From positions 32,658,971-32,722,970 of the forward strand of contig NC_080572.1 in the NCBI RefSeq assembly GCF_030247185.1: DNA of 64,000 bases, read 5' to 3'. The stretch is from Malaya genurostris. Lineage: Eukaryota; Arthropoda; Insecta; Diptera; Culicidae. The notes beneath the pieces were generated by a model. It worked only from the letters and a program-made list of their open reading frames with translations. It ran no database searches and was not told where the DNA came from. The position numbers and the translations under genes were made by a program. The first letter of the stretch is position 1. Every line of letters begins with the position of its first letter. This document shows, in pieces, positions 12,265-25,582 of the stretch.

Positions 12265-15200
12265 ATATACTTATAACAAACAAACTATTGAATTTGCAAT
12301 TTTTTTCACTCACCACCCTGTAGTTCCGGAATTTGGATCCATTTAAAATTAAAAACTTAAGTTGAGGTGCGGATGCTACATTAGCGATTAGACAATTGGT
12401 CGACTCATGAGTGATTCTGGATAAGATTTTTGTTTATTTTTGGATTATTGTTCGGTTCAATAAATTATGTGCCACAGAAATAAAAGAAAACGATTATTTC
12501 TATATCAACTTCTGCATAACCACTGATCTGATCAGACCTTGGCACTAAAAGTTTGTATTGGATTATTTTAATTTAGATTGATAAATGCATCCGAATGGCA
12601 TATTGCACTTGTTCAAAGTTAGCTTAGTTTGAGAGCACTCCAATAAAAGATGGGCTTACAAAACTAGTAGATAATATCTTGCTTCGAAACGGAACTGATT
12701 GCACAGATTAAGTGGAGAAATAAATGGTGAACACCTTGCTAATAAACCAACTCAAGAGTCCTCAACTATTTTCTAGCTACAATCTGCCGCTGGTGATTCA
12801 TTAAGTAAAATTTTCTCGTCTTCTCAAGAAAATTATCTGCATAATTGTTCGAGAGATGCTCTTAAGGAACGACCAATATTTTAATCAAGAAAACTGAAGT
12901 CAGATTAATAAACGTTCTCCCGCACCAGAAAGCAAAACAAATAAAACCTTCTTGAGTGGTCAACTTCAAATACCAACAACGGATCCGATCCGATCCGAGT
13001 TCCGATCACTCTAGGACTAGAGCTCTGATTGTGTAATCTACAATAACAATGTGCCCTACAGATTTCGACAAGCGTCATCCGTAGGAAAGTAGCAAAACGC
13101 ACACATTTCTCTGCTCAATAGTTTTACATATGATTACTCACAAGAAGTAGTGCACTGTCGTCCCTAATCACTTCTCATCCCCCAGGATTGAACTGTGACA
13201 ACAGACGGCCTTCAACATTCCATCTACCGCCGTTTCGTTGCAGGATTCTTGCGAGCGGCATTCATCCATTCCACCGGACAGTGGCTTTCGGTACACACAG
13301 CAGAAGGCTTACTTTGTGTACTCAACTACATCCTTATCCATCGGCATTCTCAAACGGTGCCGTCGACCGTAACTGCAGATAAAGAAATTCCACAAAGGTA
13401 TACTCACTTGAGAATTTCCTACTCAAGTGAAATCTTTATCTCACCAGACGTCAGCTTCCTCAGCCTTGTGTAATTTTCTATATTCGACCTTAGATACCTG
13501 CACTTGTCAGGTCGGATAAATCCGGATAGGCAAGGGTTCGTTTCCACCTCGAGGGGATTATGATGGTTGTGTCATTTTTAGTAACTTGACAAATATGGAT
13601 CAGCTATAAATTATCCTTTTCACTTGAGCCGTGTTCTTGAGCTCGTGTACGTGCAGCGGCTAAAAAAAAAGTGCTCGATGGTTAGAAATCACACTTGTAC
13701 TCGCACACCCACGTATATATACAAATCTTGGAAAATATTCAGTTCTCCCTCCCTCCCCATTTTTCTAAACAAACACAGGCCACGGTGATGACGATGGAAC
13801 CGGTGTCGAGGAATCCCCCAAGCGGAGAGGTAGTGTGCCCGAGTGATTCAGAAAATGGGATGCGGGTCGGTCAAGTGAAAGGAATAATCCTTTCGTCGAG
13901 CTTGACAACAACGATACGAGAACGAGAAACGGCCTGAGCAGGATTAGGATCGCAAAGCCTGCTAGAATAGAGCAGACACATTCAAAAGATCTTTTTTACA
14001 TATTCATCGAAATGTATATCGAAATATCTCTGCCTACGGGTTGAAAGATGAAATGATCTGCAACCGTTCGCGGGGAAAATGGAAGTAAAAGCATGAAGAA
14101 ATTCAAGTCCCGTTTTCAATTTTACTACAAAAAATACCTACAGTTCTTGGGTTCTCAATAGAAAAGCATAACAACGAACAATTCAACATTGTTGGCTTGT
14201 TACCAGATCAATTGTCACTTCTTCCTCCACGGAATCGGAAAATCGTTAAGACCAATAACTTGCTACCCTGTCAACCTGCTGTTTCGTTTCAATCGTCCAT
14301 TGATTATTGATGCGAAAAAAATCATCAATCAAATGAATCGAATTGTCAAACGCACCAGGTGCTAATATTGCGAAATTATTACTAAATCTGTTATCGGCCA
14401 TCAGTTTCAGACAATGAAGCGGATCGTATTTTCTAGAGCACGCCATCCGTTCCTTCCTATCAAATTCAAATAAATAATTTTAGCCATCAATATCACTACC
14501 TAACATTCATTACTAGAGCTCCACTGTTATAAAAGTTCGTTCGCATCCCATCCCTACGAACCACTACCAACTGATTCAAGCAAGCATTCGGTTTGTCTAC
14601 CCCTTTTCCGGAAAAGTTCTGGAAAATTATGCTATCTGGTAATTTTAATTCAAATATGCCACGTCCACCTAACAAAAGCTACAGTTATTCTCACTTCCTA
14701 TTTCCAGACAACTCTTCGAATTATCATAGGCTCAAGCAGCTATGGAACTAAATTCATTAATAATCTCCATTCGCCATCGTAGCGCTGTGTTGCTGAAAAT
14801 GATGAATAATTTCCAATTAATTTCTTGAGCTTTCCCTTTTTCACTTTTCGACGAAGCAAAGCACTCGATTGTGCAGGCCAATGGAGTCGCGTGGTTGCAA
14901 GACGGAATCCATGAGAAAGATAGCCTGAGCAAACTAGGATGGTAGTAAAGTTTTATGTTTATTACGTCTTACTTCTAAAGTGCTTTTATTTTTAAAAGCA
15001 ATATCCAATAATTTTCTGAACCGAAATACGTTCGCTTTGCGTGCTCCCTAGGTAAACCCCATCTATCGAAGTCATTTTGACAGATAGAGTTTTGTGTGCT
15101 TCATCCAATAAGAGAATTTCATTTTTTTACCGAAGGTAATGGCGACCGATCATGAACCTAACCAGCATGAAACAAAATGAAGGAACATCCGATTCGAAAA

Positions 15201-15573
15201 TACGTTAGAAAGTATGTCTAAATTTCGGTACTATCCTCTTGTCGTTTATTTTTCGCTCCACAAAACTGGTCCAGACCAAGTGATTTGCAGTAGCACCGAA
15301 TGAACTGAACATATTTTCGAGGAAAATAATGTGCGAGAAACTTTCCGCCCTTCTTACCAACACGCAAACACAAAAAACGAATGCCAGTAATGTTTCACGA
15401 AGAATGGTATCAAATCGTGTTGACGGTTAATAATAAATGTTAAACTGCGTTCTCGCCTGGCTGCCTGTTTGATAGCATCACGACAACGCCCTCTCTGTCA
15501 GCATCAGCAGCGCCGAAAATTGAGAAGATGTTTTCTAATTTTTCTTTCTATCCTATCTCCTTCTTTATTTCAG

Positions 15574-15726
15574 CACCGCCGTCGTCGATCGAAATTCAAG
15601 GTTACAGCCACAACTCCAAGGTTGAAGTGCGGGAAGGTCAGGACCTGACGCTGACCTGTGTTGTAGCGAACTCAAAACCGGTGGCACAGATCGTCTGGTA
15701 TCGGGGGAACTCGGAGTTCAAATCCG
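15574..15726 (+). CDS. sns: Nephrin-like adhesion receptor, exon encoding first half of an Ig domain
   Basis: This exon encodes 51 residues forming the N-terminal half of an Ig C2-type domain. The first Ig cysteine is in DLTLTCVV and the core tryptophan in QIVWYRG; it is preceded by the short proline linker PPSSIEIQGY. The acceptor is a pyrimidine-rich tract ending in cag at 15571-15573; the donor is gtaagt at 15727-15732. Both ends are phase 1. Its last base plus the first two bases of 33879 make a GAC codon and restore a continuous Ig domain. Nephrin-family proteins (sticks-and-stones, hibris, vertebrate nephrin) are single-pass adhesion receptors used in myoblast fusion and nephrocyte slit diaphragms. 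Family assignment comes from recalled similarity; sns versus hbs cannot be separated here. Confidence 0.85.
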
Positions 15727-16073
15727 GTAAGTCCCGAGTTTTTCTTTATTAAAGTTCTGACTGCTGACTCAATAGTATGAATATTTATGGGTCAGCGACT
15801 TTTCGACACAAGCGTCGAATTGGAGAGAAATTTATTCCGTTGCTTGAAATACATTATTCACTTTCATGAAATAGAAGACCGGAGGGAATTGTTACGTTGA
15901 CAATATTGAGATCTCTAGCGAGAATCTTTGTTTGTGGTTAACAATTGCGAAAGCTTTATTTTTTTCAGTTCACAGCGCGGAAAAAGACTGATATAGGGAG
16001 AAGCAGAAACTAAAACCTGCCGATATATTTCGATAGAACCGAACTCGAATCCATCCAGGTCCGTGCGCAGGGA

Positions 16074-16084
16074 GGGGGGGGGGG
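16074..16084 (+). repeat. Homopolymer G tract
   Basis: Eleven consecutive G residues preceded by 'ggga', unusual in AT-rich surroundings. A slippage-prone site and a likely source of sequencing length error. Confidence 0.95.
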
Positions 16085-16388
16085 TTGTTTGGGTGTTTTA
16101 ACTGAGCGACTCGCGAGAGATAAGAGATCATGCTTTTCTTGCTGGTTGCTATTCCGCCGTGTGACATTCTCTACCATTTCAAGAGCAGGTATCATAAAGC
16201 ACCAGGAACGAATAGTGCTTACATTGAGTCAATTTTCGACTCACTGCGAGTCAAAATGCCAGCAATCATGAGTGCAAGTGTTCGAAAAAAATTGATGACA
16301 AAAATTATCGATGCGATGGAAGCATATTTTTATTCTGCTGGATTTAAAAAGTATAAATGTCTCGTAGATTACGAATGAAGTATTTATG

Positions 16389-16458
16389 AATTACATCGTA
16401 TGAGGAATTAAGTCACCTGTATTATTCCAGGTGACTTAATCCCTCATACGATGCAATT
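16389..16458. repeat. Near-perfect 31-bp-stem hairpin
   Basis: The left arm 16389-16419 and right arm 16428-16458 are reverse complements with two mismatches (core 16394-16419 against 16428-16453, 25 of 26 matching), around an 8-nt loop. The arms include 'taagtcacctg' and its complement 'caggtgactta'. The size is in the range of a small hairpin precursor, but such a complete stem is equally typical of a short palindromic transposon remnant. No flanking duplication was recognised. Confidence 0.85.
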
Positions 16459-16609
16459 AATAAAGACCTAATTTGTCATATAACGGAAGATTTTATTTGT
16501 AATGACTTAATGTTAGATGAGCTTGAATTTTACTGGTTTCGACAGTAACTTGCGTTCTGCTAGCAGGTGCGACAGTATGAATTTAAATTCACCTTTTATC
16601 AGCCAAGCA

Positions 16610-16820
16610 GATGCATGCTTCTGTGGCTCAATCGATTAACAGACGTAATTGCGATCCAATGATTCTCGGTTCATGTCGCGGCGGTCGCTATCAGTATTCT
16701 TTTCTTTTTTCAATGAATTTCATATTATGGAATCTTAGACACAATATTAACTGTTCTTCGACGTAAATTTGCGTGAACTGCGACGCTCCATTTATGTGCA
16801 TCCAATAAGATGTAAAATCA
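16610..16820 (+). mobile_element. tRNA-derived SINE-like copy with A and B boxes
   Basis: A tRNA-like head at about 16613-16690 has an A-box-like 'gtggctcaatcgatt' and a B-box-like 'ctcggttcatgtcgcg'. It is followed about 60 bp later by 'gcgacgctccatttatgtgc'. The same order in opposite orientation is found at 26680-26890, supporting a dispersed family rather than a chance match. It is not a functional tRNA gene: no cloverleaf is evident. Confidence 0.6.
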
Positions 16821-16912
16821 CAGGGTTTTTTTAAGTTTGTACACTCTTAAAAAATGTTACATCTTTCTAGATGTACATAAAAGGAGCGTCGCGATTCACT
16901 TACATTCACAAT
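16749..16912. repeat. Inverted repeat with 'gcgacgctcc' arms
   Basis: The left arm, about 16765-16815 ('tgcgacgctccatttatgtg'), is matched in inverted orientation by about 16855-16905 ('gtacataaaaggagcgtcgc'). Arms of 45-50 bp have several mismatches and a loop of about 40 bp. The left arm is shared with the SINE-like family copy at 26.7 kb. Confidence 0.75.
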
Positions 16913-17154
16913 ACAAAGCATTTAAAGATAAGTCATATCATAAACTTTATAGTTGTTTTAGCTGAAACTCACATCGATACAGACGCAAAATTTATGTTTA
17001 CATGTTAGTAGATGTAATAATGTATCATCATCGAAGAAATTACGGCATTCTTGAATTTAGGTCAAGCGTAAATTTCATTTTTTCTAAGAGTGTAGGATTG
17101 GCAACCTTGATTAAAATTAAGTTCAAGACTGAAGTCTTAACACACAAAATAATT

Positions 17155-17265
17155 CGTCAAACGTAATAGCGTCAGCTTAACGGTCTATGATGGACTGCTA
17201 GGTAGTATAACAATTCAACATAAATGTTATGCACTGACTAGTCTAAGATGAAACGTAAAAAAGTG
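17155..17265. repeat. Copy 1 of a short palindromic repeat with 'acgtaa' ends
   Basis: It contains 'ttcaacataaatgttatgca', 'ctgactagtctaagatgaaa' and ends in 'cgtaaaaaagtg'. The same blocks occur in the same order at about 25811-25866. Its left edge 'caaacgtaatagcgtcagc' is roughly complementary to its right edge, so it is a small inverted-repeat element. Non-coding. Confidence 0.6.
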
Positions 17266-17339
17266 AAAAAAATAAAATTTGATCAGTATCTAACGAAAAC
17301 AGATTTAAAAATGACAGGCGAATCCAACTATGTTATGAA

Positions 17340-17430
17340 AACCGCGTACAGGCTGCCGAATAGACGAGACTCGAACCCGTAGCTAGTTTCTATCCGGGGT
17401 TGTTTTTGTCTGTTTTGCTACCTATGGGGT
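17340..17430 (-). repeat. tRNA-like SINE fragment
   Basis: On the minus strand there is a good B box, gggttcgagtctc, at about 17368-17380, and a weak A-box-like sequence about 35-40 bp upstream. Nothing like a full cloverleaf is visible, so it is taken as a tRNA-derived retroposon head. Confidence 0.45.
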
Positions 17431-18324
17431 ACACACTTAAATAAAAAAGATTTAAGTCATATTAACATCATAGTTAATTTAGCTGAAATTTACATCGGTA
17501 CAAATACTAATACTTCATCCGATCCTCCCGACTACAAAGCTGATGGAATAACGCTTTAGCTGATCGTTTAAGTGATCTAAGTGATCTATTCGATGTAAAG
17601 CAACACGACAATTCGAATAAAATCACAGAAAAAATTCTTCCATGATTAAAACATTCTGTTATAAATTGAGACTTAAATGCAATGACTTGGTATTACATTC
17701 CTTCTATGGAACTTGACCACTTGACTTGCTCGCCTAAAGTAACAAAACTAAGTTCTCGTTTAGTTTTTGTTCAAACATACCAACTAACGAATGAACGGCT
17801 CTGGAGACCGAGTTGTTTCAATAGAACTCTGCATCACTGAACGGATCTTTGAAATGAACTGTTTTGCCCAGCTCTACTTAGTACCATTGTTTAGTTAGTC
17901 TTCTGATATACCATCATGCCATCTAATAGATGTTACTATTTTAAATTGGTCAAAAAAGAACGAATGTACATCGGTTGAACTTTTCATTAAAACAACAACA
18001 ATGTTGCGTTTTAAATTTAATTCATACGGAATGAAAATAAATTTGTTCAAGCTTCCTTTTCATTGCATCCAAGTTTGCGGTACCTTCGTTTGACTCCTAA
18101 CATCAAGTTTCACACAGTCTGATTCGCCTAAAGTTTTCTATTACCCTCGCCACAGAACACCAGTTTGTCCTAAACTTTGGCACACTGATCACTGCAAATG
18201 TTAGTGTTTTCTATGCACCCATCGATTTAAGATCAACAGCCTTTTCCAGTCTGTTTTCTCGTTAGATACTAATAAAAAACATAGCTCAAGACGGCTCTAC
18301 TGATCTACTTTGCTAATTTTAATA

Positions 18325-18436
18325 CAAGCAGCCGACCCGGGTGCGATTCCTAACCCTTCACAAAGGATCAGAAAGTTATTCTGACCCGAGAGATGAATGA
18401 CCATCACGGTTAAAACCTATAATCGGAACAAAAAAC
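18325..18436 (+). mobile_element. Degraded Feilai/SINE200-type SINE
   Basis: It matches the family pattern seen intact at 39682: 'gcagccgacccgggtgcgat' with a B-box-like 'gggtgcgattcct', then 'agaaagttattctgacccga' and 'ggttaaaacctataatcgga' followed by an A tail. The 5' A box is missing or diverged. Confidence 0.7.
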
Positions 18437-18644
18437 TTAACTCAAATTCAAATGTTCTTCGCATTCAAATATATATCGCATTACCTTTCTGTAAAAAAAT
18501 CAGAATTGTCAGCGACTAACCGCGACTTTTTCAACTGTAGCCGCCGTTTGATGTAACCAAATCAAAGAATATACGACAAAAAAGGTGAACTTTGAATCGA
18601 AGGTGTATCAACATCAAAGCCAAAAAAAAAAGGACAGCATCCGC

Positions 18645-18725
18645 TTGACGAAGCCGTAGCTCAAAGGTTTGATTTGTTCGCCATTATTCAATCAATGTTC
18701 AAATTCCACACCAACTCGTTTGTAG
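18645..18725 (+). repeat. tRNA-like sequence, probably a SINE head
   Basis: An A-box-like 'gccgtagctcaaaggtttga' is followed about 45 bp later by a B-box-like 'atgttcaaattccac'. Spacing is tRNA-like but acceptor-stem pairing is not evident. Low confidence. Confidence 0.35.
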
Positions 18726-21700
18726 TCCAGTTTTGCTTGCCTGCAAAAGTTACGATCGGATGTACGCTTGCTATGAAATCGATTAACTTTGTGTGCGTGT
18801 GGTAGACAATTAGGGCTATTGTACCAATATTCATCTCATTAGTAGAATCATAATATTCTTCTGCCGATTAGTCGACTTTCAATCAAAGAATGGTGATAAA
18901 ATCGGATACAATATCTTTGCTTCGGATCTAAGAAGCAATATTGTTGAACAACTAGTTCAAAAACTGTTCAGTATTGCTGTTATAGCGACGCAAAAACTTT
19001 AAACGAACGCATCTATTTTCATCTTATCCTTATCTCAATCTATCGAACAGAGACAGCAGATCTCACTCTGACTAATGGTTTTCGTATATGATATGATTAC
19101 TAGAGCTGAGCTGACTACCGGAGCCGTTGCCCTAGAAGTTAAACGACTGGAAAAAAGGATGCCCATAGTGGTGTGACGCGTACCTTTACTTTATATCTTA
19201 TACCACTCTTATAGATTAATCGTTTCAATTGCGTTGTGGTGACTTGGCGTCGGAACGGACAACCCAGAAAAGGTCATAAACAGCGACCTAAAAGTCGACA
19301 GAATTAGCAGTGATGGACGCGACGAGAAGTTGAGAAGACGCCAAGGATGGTTGTTTCTTTATGTAGAACAACTCCTACCGAGCTATTTTGCTTCCGCTAA
19401 ATGCAAAAGAAGAAGTACTGCCGCTAATGGTAATGGTGGCATCAAAATGATAATAAAATGATCGCTGTCAACTGGAGAGGAAATCTGAACGGTGACGGAG
19501 TTGATGGCGAAAAGTGAAAGTCTCGCAATTTCGGCTTGATTGCTTTGTGCTGACCGGATTCGGTACGACGAAGAACATTAAAAGGCAGGAAAATCACTCC
19601 AAATTGTCGCAACGGTGCCAACGCGGCAAATGAAGTCATAAACGAGTGAACCAAGTTTCGTGTCGTTCCGGAAGCTGCAAAGGATTGAACTTCAACACAG
19701 TATTGTTTCAGGGTGACAAAATGGTACTCATAACCATCGGCGTAAATATGTTTTTCGAAATTCCAGTTCACTGAACAACGATCATTGAAAGTATTTGACG
19801 CACAAGAACAAATATATTCGCCAAAGTTTTAACTTGGGTTCAAATGTTCGGAAAATTATGCAAATTAGTAGCGACCAAAAGGATTGACTTTACGGTGGTC
19901 TTCAGCAGTCCTTGTCAAGCCCAGCCAAACTGGAACCGGAAATTAATCGTAACACTGACAGGGTAACCTAAAAAGATGCGCAACCAAGCGTGAAGCCTGA
20001 TGGATTGTAAAGTTTGATTAATTACGGTCATTACTGCGGCCAACCGAAAGTGCTTCGGTAAAGTAAAAAAAAATGCTTCTAATGGTAAATTAGAAGCCAT
20101 CAAAATGATATATATGGTAAATAGTATAAAAATGGCGGTTTGATTGGGTCTTGATAAAAAGTTCTCTTATAGCTTAAAGAAAAGACGTCTTGTGCACCCA
20201 ACCGTTGTATAGAAACAAGAAAACCCTAAATTATTTGTAGCGATTTTACTTAATAAAAGAAATGTCTTCGCGTAACTTATGATCAAATCGTGAGTTCCAG
20301 TTGTCAATTGACAACTGTGCATAAATTGTTGTTTGTTTATTCGAATATGATATAGTTACAATGGTAAACATTGTAATCCTTAGAAATTAATAGTTAGATG
20401 TTTTAATCGCAAATTTGAATTTTGCGAGCAAAATTTCAAGAACATTCATAAGAATCCACGTTATCTGGGTCGTAATTTCATCGAGTCTACTGTGCTGGGT
20501 AGGCACTAAACGTTCATTACTTCTCCGTCGCACAGTGGTCCTAATCGTATCAAAGCACGCGTTTTTTTTATTTTCGCATCAGGGGTATATTATGCAGCTT
20601 TTATGTATTTTGAAGAAGTTTTATTGGAAAAGTCCACTTCTTTTGATATAATCAATGATATCATTAATCCACCAGAAGTGAGAAACAAAAATTATTTTAC
20701 TTACATTACGAGATAGAGAATTTATGTTTTATTTCAATATGGTACGTAGAATTTTCGAGATATAATTTTTTTTTCGCGTTTACAAATAAGAGCCTTTTTT
20801 CGACAGCCTATACTGTAAAATCTAATAAAGATACAAAAATTCGTCCAAGACATGAAATGTGCGTCTTTTCCTTAGTTTCCAAGATTTTTACACCACGATC
20901 TTAACTGTACCGTTGCTAACAATAAATTGTCAAAGTTAGGATTCGATCAGTGGCACGACATATGTTGACAAATTAGCCCGTATTCGAGCAAGTTGCGCTG
21001 CGGTACATTCCATGCGTGCGGGTCGTGATTGAAAAATTGACTGCTCCGAAAGTATTAATCGTTTCACTCTGAAACTTTGCCAAGATTAGGTTAAACCACT
21101 GAGACATCTTTTTTCATCTAAAACAGGAAAAAATTAGATCCGAAATTGATTTTTTTTTTTATTTGTTTATTTATTTTTAACTTTTTTCATTAAATAATGA
21201 CAGAATGACTTCCTTGGGCAATCTAGTGTTAAAAAATTCGGACTTTTCCGAACAAAAATTCTTCTGAGGGCATAAAAGCTCCACAATCAATTCCTGAAAA
21301 CATTTCATCTCACATTATTATTTAACTATAGATAGAGCTTTTACCTTCGCCATTTTTCATCTATCGGCTAAAAGCGGACCTCGCGCCGTATGGAAAGTTG
21401 TGCACAATGACGCCTGGCTGATGGTATAGCAACATAACGGACAATCCCGTGCTATGCACTTCACAGCGACGCAGGCTTCCACGAGAGCGTCGAACCAGAG
21501 TGGTGAAGCATTTAGAATTTATGTTTTCAGACAAAAAAAAAGTTTGAACAAAAACAAGTGCCTCTCGCATTGTAACTATGTACAATGTATACACGCTGGG
21601 GCTGCTGGTCCTCGTTGTTTCTTCGGAGAGAGATCGTACAAAAACAGCGTAGTGAACCACATTTTCAACCCGTAATTTAATGAAGTTAATGGAAATTGGA

Positions 21701-22325
21701 GGCACAGGCAAAATGGTAGTAAAATGAAAAGTATCGAGAGAGCTCTTCGAATTGGCAAAATCATCATCAAAATTGTATCCAACCACAATGTATTTAATGT
21801 TGTTCCTACACACAAATAAGTGCTCTAAAAGGTTTTTTATCGCCACGATTTATCCTGGTACGTGAGCAAACATGTATTTTGTCTGGTTGAGTTAATTGGA
21901 GTCCACACTTTTTCATATGATAGTTCAGGATTTAGGTGTATCAAGTAGAGGTTTTCCATCACTAATTCTTTCAGTGGATATGCTTATGAACAATTTTGGA
22001 AAAATGATTAGAAAAAGCTCATTTCATTATCACTCGTGAAAAAATCTGTTCAAGAGATTTTATTAATACAAACTCAATGACCGCAAAAATCACTTCCGTT
22101 CACAAATGATTTTTTGTATCAGTGAAACTTAATGCCGAATTATCACCCACATAAATATCGCTAAAGAGATAATCGAAAGGGAGAAGAGCCATCGATGATA
22201 TTTCGATGCTGAATTTCTTCTACGCTGCAGTTCGATACCGAAGTGATTCGTGCGCAAGATATAATTATTATATAATTGCATCAATAATAAAATCTCTACT
22301 GAAAACATTCGCAACTAAACCGCAA

Positions 22326-22400
22326 CATGGACATGACCATGACTGTCATGGTTGTCATGGCTGTCGTGACTGTCATGGCTGTCGCTGTCGTACTGTCTGT
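22326..22400 (+). repeat. Short minisatellite of 'tgtcatggc'-type units
   Basis: Degenerate tandem units of 6-9 bp ('catgactgt', 'catggttgt', 'catggctgt', 'cgtgactgt', 'catggctgt', 'cgctgtcgt'). The His/Cys/Gly-rich frame through it is a by-product of the repeat. Confidence 0.85.
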
Positions 22401-25400
22401 CGTTCTGATCATCAAGCCCTAACATATCGAGAAATAGTTGTCCCTTGTTTTGAATAAGGGAATCCAATTCAACAGTTTAATTACGTTTTTTTGCTGTCTC
22501 ATTCGTAAATAATCACTTCCGAACTAAACTATACCAACGCTACTCGTTTCCCTACGATAGGACGGAACAGAAATATCGTCTAAAAGAAATTCAAACAAAT
22601 TTATATCCTCAATCTTCTTTGATCTAACGAAAATCTGTCAAATTTGACCATGAATAATATCTATAATACTATAAATTTCGAACTCCAGAACTTCTTTGGA
22701 AGTCTAATATATTACAAAGATGAGCATTATCAAGTAAAAGTCATTGTTAATCATCATAATCGATTCTCGGAGCGTCTGTAGTTTCAGCTCAAACCCGGAA
22801 ACGAATGAGTTTGAGAACGATTCTAAAGCTACTGTTCCTCTTCTGTCATTGAATGAGCATGGATCTGGTTTTTCGTCATTTTTGACTGTTTCGAGTTAAA
22901 GAAAAAGACGTATCTGCACAAATTGTTGCACACTGATTGCAGTTGATGATGTGAAATCGTAACAGAAAAATTGTTATTGGCATTGATTATAGATGTCTTT
23001 TTGTTAGCTTTCTCGTAATGCTTATCATAACAAAAGGGTATTGACAGAATTGGCAGGTAGTTGTCACAGGTAGTGTCAGTAGAATCTTAGTACTAGCCAT
23101 GCAATGATTCTGTACGCTAAGAATCGGCTGCGAAGTCTGTTGAAACAGAAAGGCCAAATTCCACAAAGGGGATGTAATGCCAAGACTTTGCTTTGCTTTG
23201 CTTGTCACAGGTAAAAAACGAAGACCACGTACCGTACACCTTCAAACACATACGCATCACGCTCGCACCATTCCGAATGCCTCAAACTCGTCTCATTGTT
23301 CACTACACTATATTGTTCTTTTTTCTGTCATCCCTACCTAAGTTGTTTAATGACTGCATCGAATGCGATGCGAAAGTAAACTGTGTAGTTTATTAATTAT
23401 TTGTAAACTCCAATCCGATTCTAAGCTTGTTCGCATAAATTAAGACTCCTTAAAAAGACTCTGTAAAACGCCAACATATTTACGATAGCAATGAAAACCA
23501 TATTTGTTAAAAAACTGTCATTATTCATAATTACCTGACCAATATTATCAAAACATTTAAGCATAGATTTACAATACTTTTCTGAATTCCATAGTGTTGT
23601 AACACTAATTACTTAGCGATAATCTTATGAAGTGTTCAAATAGAGGATCTACTCCGAGTTGTTTTTCAACAATAGTACCCATCTTCAAACGACCCAGTCA
23701 AATCATTCATCAGCTTATTTTGTATCCGAAAACCTGACCTTACTGAACTCATACATTTGCTTTCAACAACACAATCGAAGATAGTTTCAACAGATCGTTT
23801 CATGATTGCATCTCCAGTTTTTTAGCAGTTGACACGTCCTGGTCTGGTTAGTAGCAAATCTTATGCTACACCCTTCCACTAAAGGACCGAAACCAAACAC
23901 GCACAATGCTGTTCGGAAGCCAGCAGAAGAAAAATGACAAGATAAAAGGGATATTTTTCTTTCCGAATGGCCTCATCCTTCTTTGTTTGAAAGCAGCTAT
24001 TCCCTTATACATTAATACGCATACTATGAGTAGACTCAAAACGCCATCCGCAAGAATCTCTGACAAACTTTGTTAAGCCTGTAAATATGTATGCGTGTGA
24101 TATGCTGCTTTCCCTTCGATTATTGGAGGCCATTCGTTGTCAATTGAGCTCCGATACGGGGATCGAAAATTTATGTCATGTGCCATTTTGTCATGCTTCG
24201 ATGATTGGTGAAGGTCCGAAATGCCTTCGAAAAGTACGATCCTGATAGATGAAGGACGACAAATTGCTTCGAATCCAAATCTGATTGTTTGGTGTCCTTT
24301 GGAAATGAGTCCTCTATATACCAATTGCTTTCCCATCGAAGAGATAAACCTTGTACTGTACGATTAACAATGAAGCATTGCTATTTATATTCCGAAGACG
24401 TACTAATTAAGGTAAGACTATAAGATAAATGGATCTACCCATCGCAGACAATTTGTGTGATGGTATGAATATGGAACAATAGCAGAAAAATATGAAATAA
24501 TATATATTAAGAACATATCTAAAATTTCCTTCTTCCGAGAAAGGATACACAAAAGTTCTCTAAAATCATCATCATCCCACGTTACTTTTATTGTCGAATC
24601 ACAACAGTTGTGTCTCTTCCAACCAGACTAAACTGATAAAGAAAAAACGATTTCAACTCGTACCAGCAGGTTTGTCAGCAGTTACCAAATTCTGTCACAA
24701 TTCCTGGGTTTTCAATGCCACCCAATCTTGTTGAGGGTAGTTGAAGTTACATGCTGTGCCGTAAGGGTGAAGATGAAATCTATACAGAGGAAATGGGGGA
24801 AGCGCACCTGTCGGTTTGCCACCGGTTGATGTGTGGAAGGAAATTGACTCATATTGGATGGCTGTCGTTTGCTGTGATAAAATATGTAAAATGGATTCAC
24901 CGGGTGCTGATGGCTTGACAATGTATTCCATCTGCCATCCGTTACGATTGGCACAGAGCCGTACGAGATTCAATTGATTGGAACTAACTAACAGCGTGGA
25001 TCATTCCGACCAAGAACTGGATGATTGATTCCCAAAACAAATTGTCCTATCTTCAATTGATTTGAGCTATGAAAGGACAAGGAAAAGTGAATTGCATTTC
25101 CAAACATTTGATAACCTGAATTGAAACAGTTTCGTCTCGTTTGCCTAAAAATCATCACATTTCAATAAGATTAATTCGCCATCAAATGAATAAACTAATT
25201 CAACATAGCATATTTAAATAGTTGGTAATCCTTGATAGCCCGCAGCACAGCATGAATAGAGCAAGATCAAAGATCTGATTGTAACTGCTAGCATCAAACT
25301 ACAAAGATATGTCAACCTCGTTGATTCAGTTAAATTGTGAAGTAATCTATTTAGCGCTTCATCAACACCAAACCTACAAGCCGCTGGCGAAAGGTCACAT

Positions 25401-25582
25401 TCCATGCTCAATACAGCTCCAATAATGGAATAGTTATTTACCAACCATTCCTTTTTGAAATAAACATCGGAACACTTCATCCAGAGACGTACCTCAAAGA
25501 GATGGTTGATGTTAGGACAAGGTTAGTGGGTGATATCTTAAAACTATTGATACGAGTCTTGAAATTATAAATCTGGCGGTCT

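Noticed and set aside
21361..21846. A 161-codon minus-strand frame
   Set aside because: No recognisable family; AT-rich intron with no supporting features such as conserved motifs or splice structure.
22206..22457. Cys/His-rich 83-residue frame that looks like a metal-binding peptide
   Set aside because: The pattern comes from the minisatellite at 22326-22400.
23866..25480. Minus-strand frames, one with FILSFFFCWLPN resembling a receptor transmembrane helix
   Set aside because: Similarity is limited to a hydrophobic run; the neighbouring frames lack any receptor motif.
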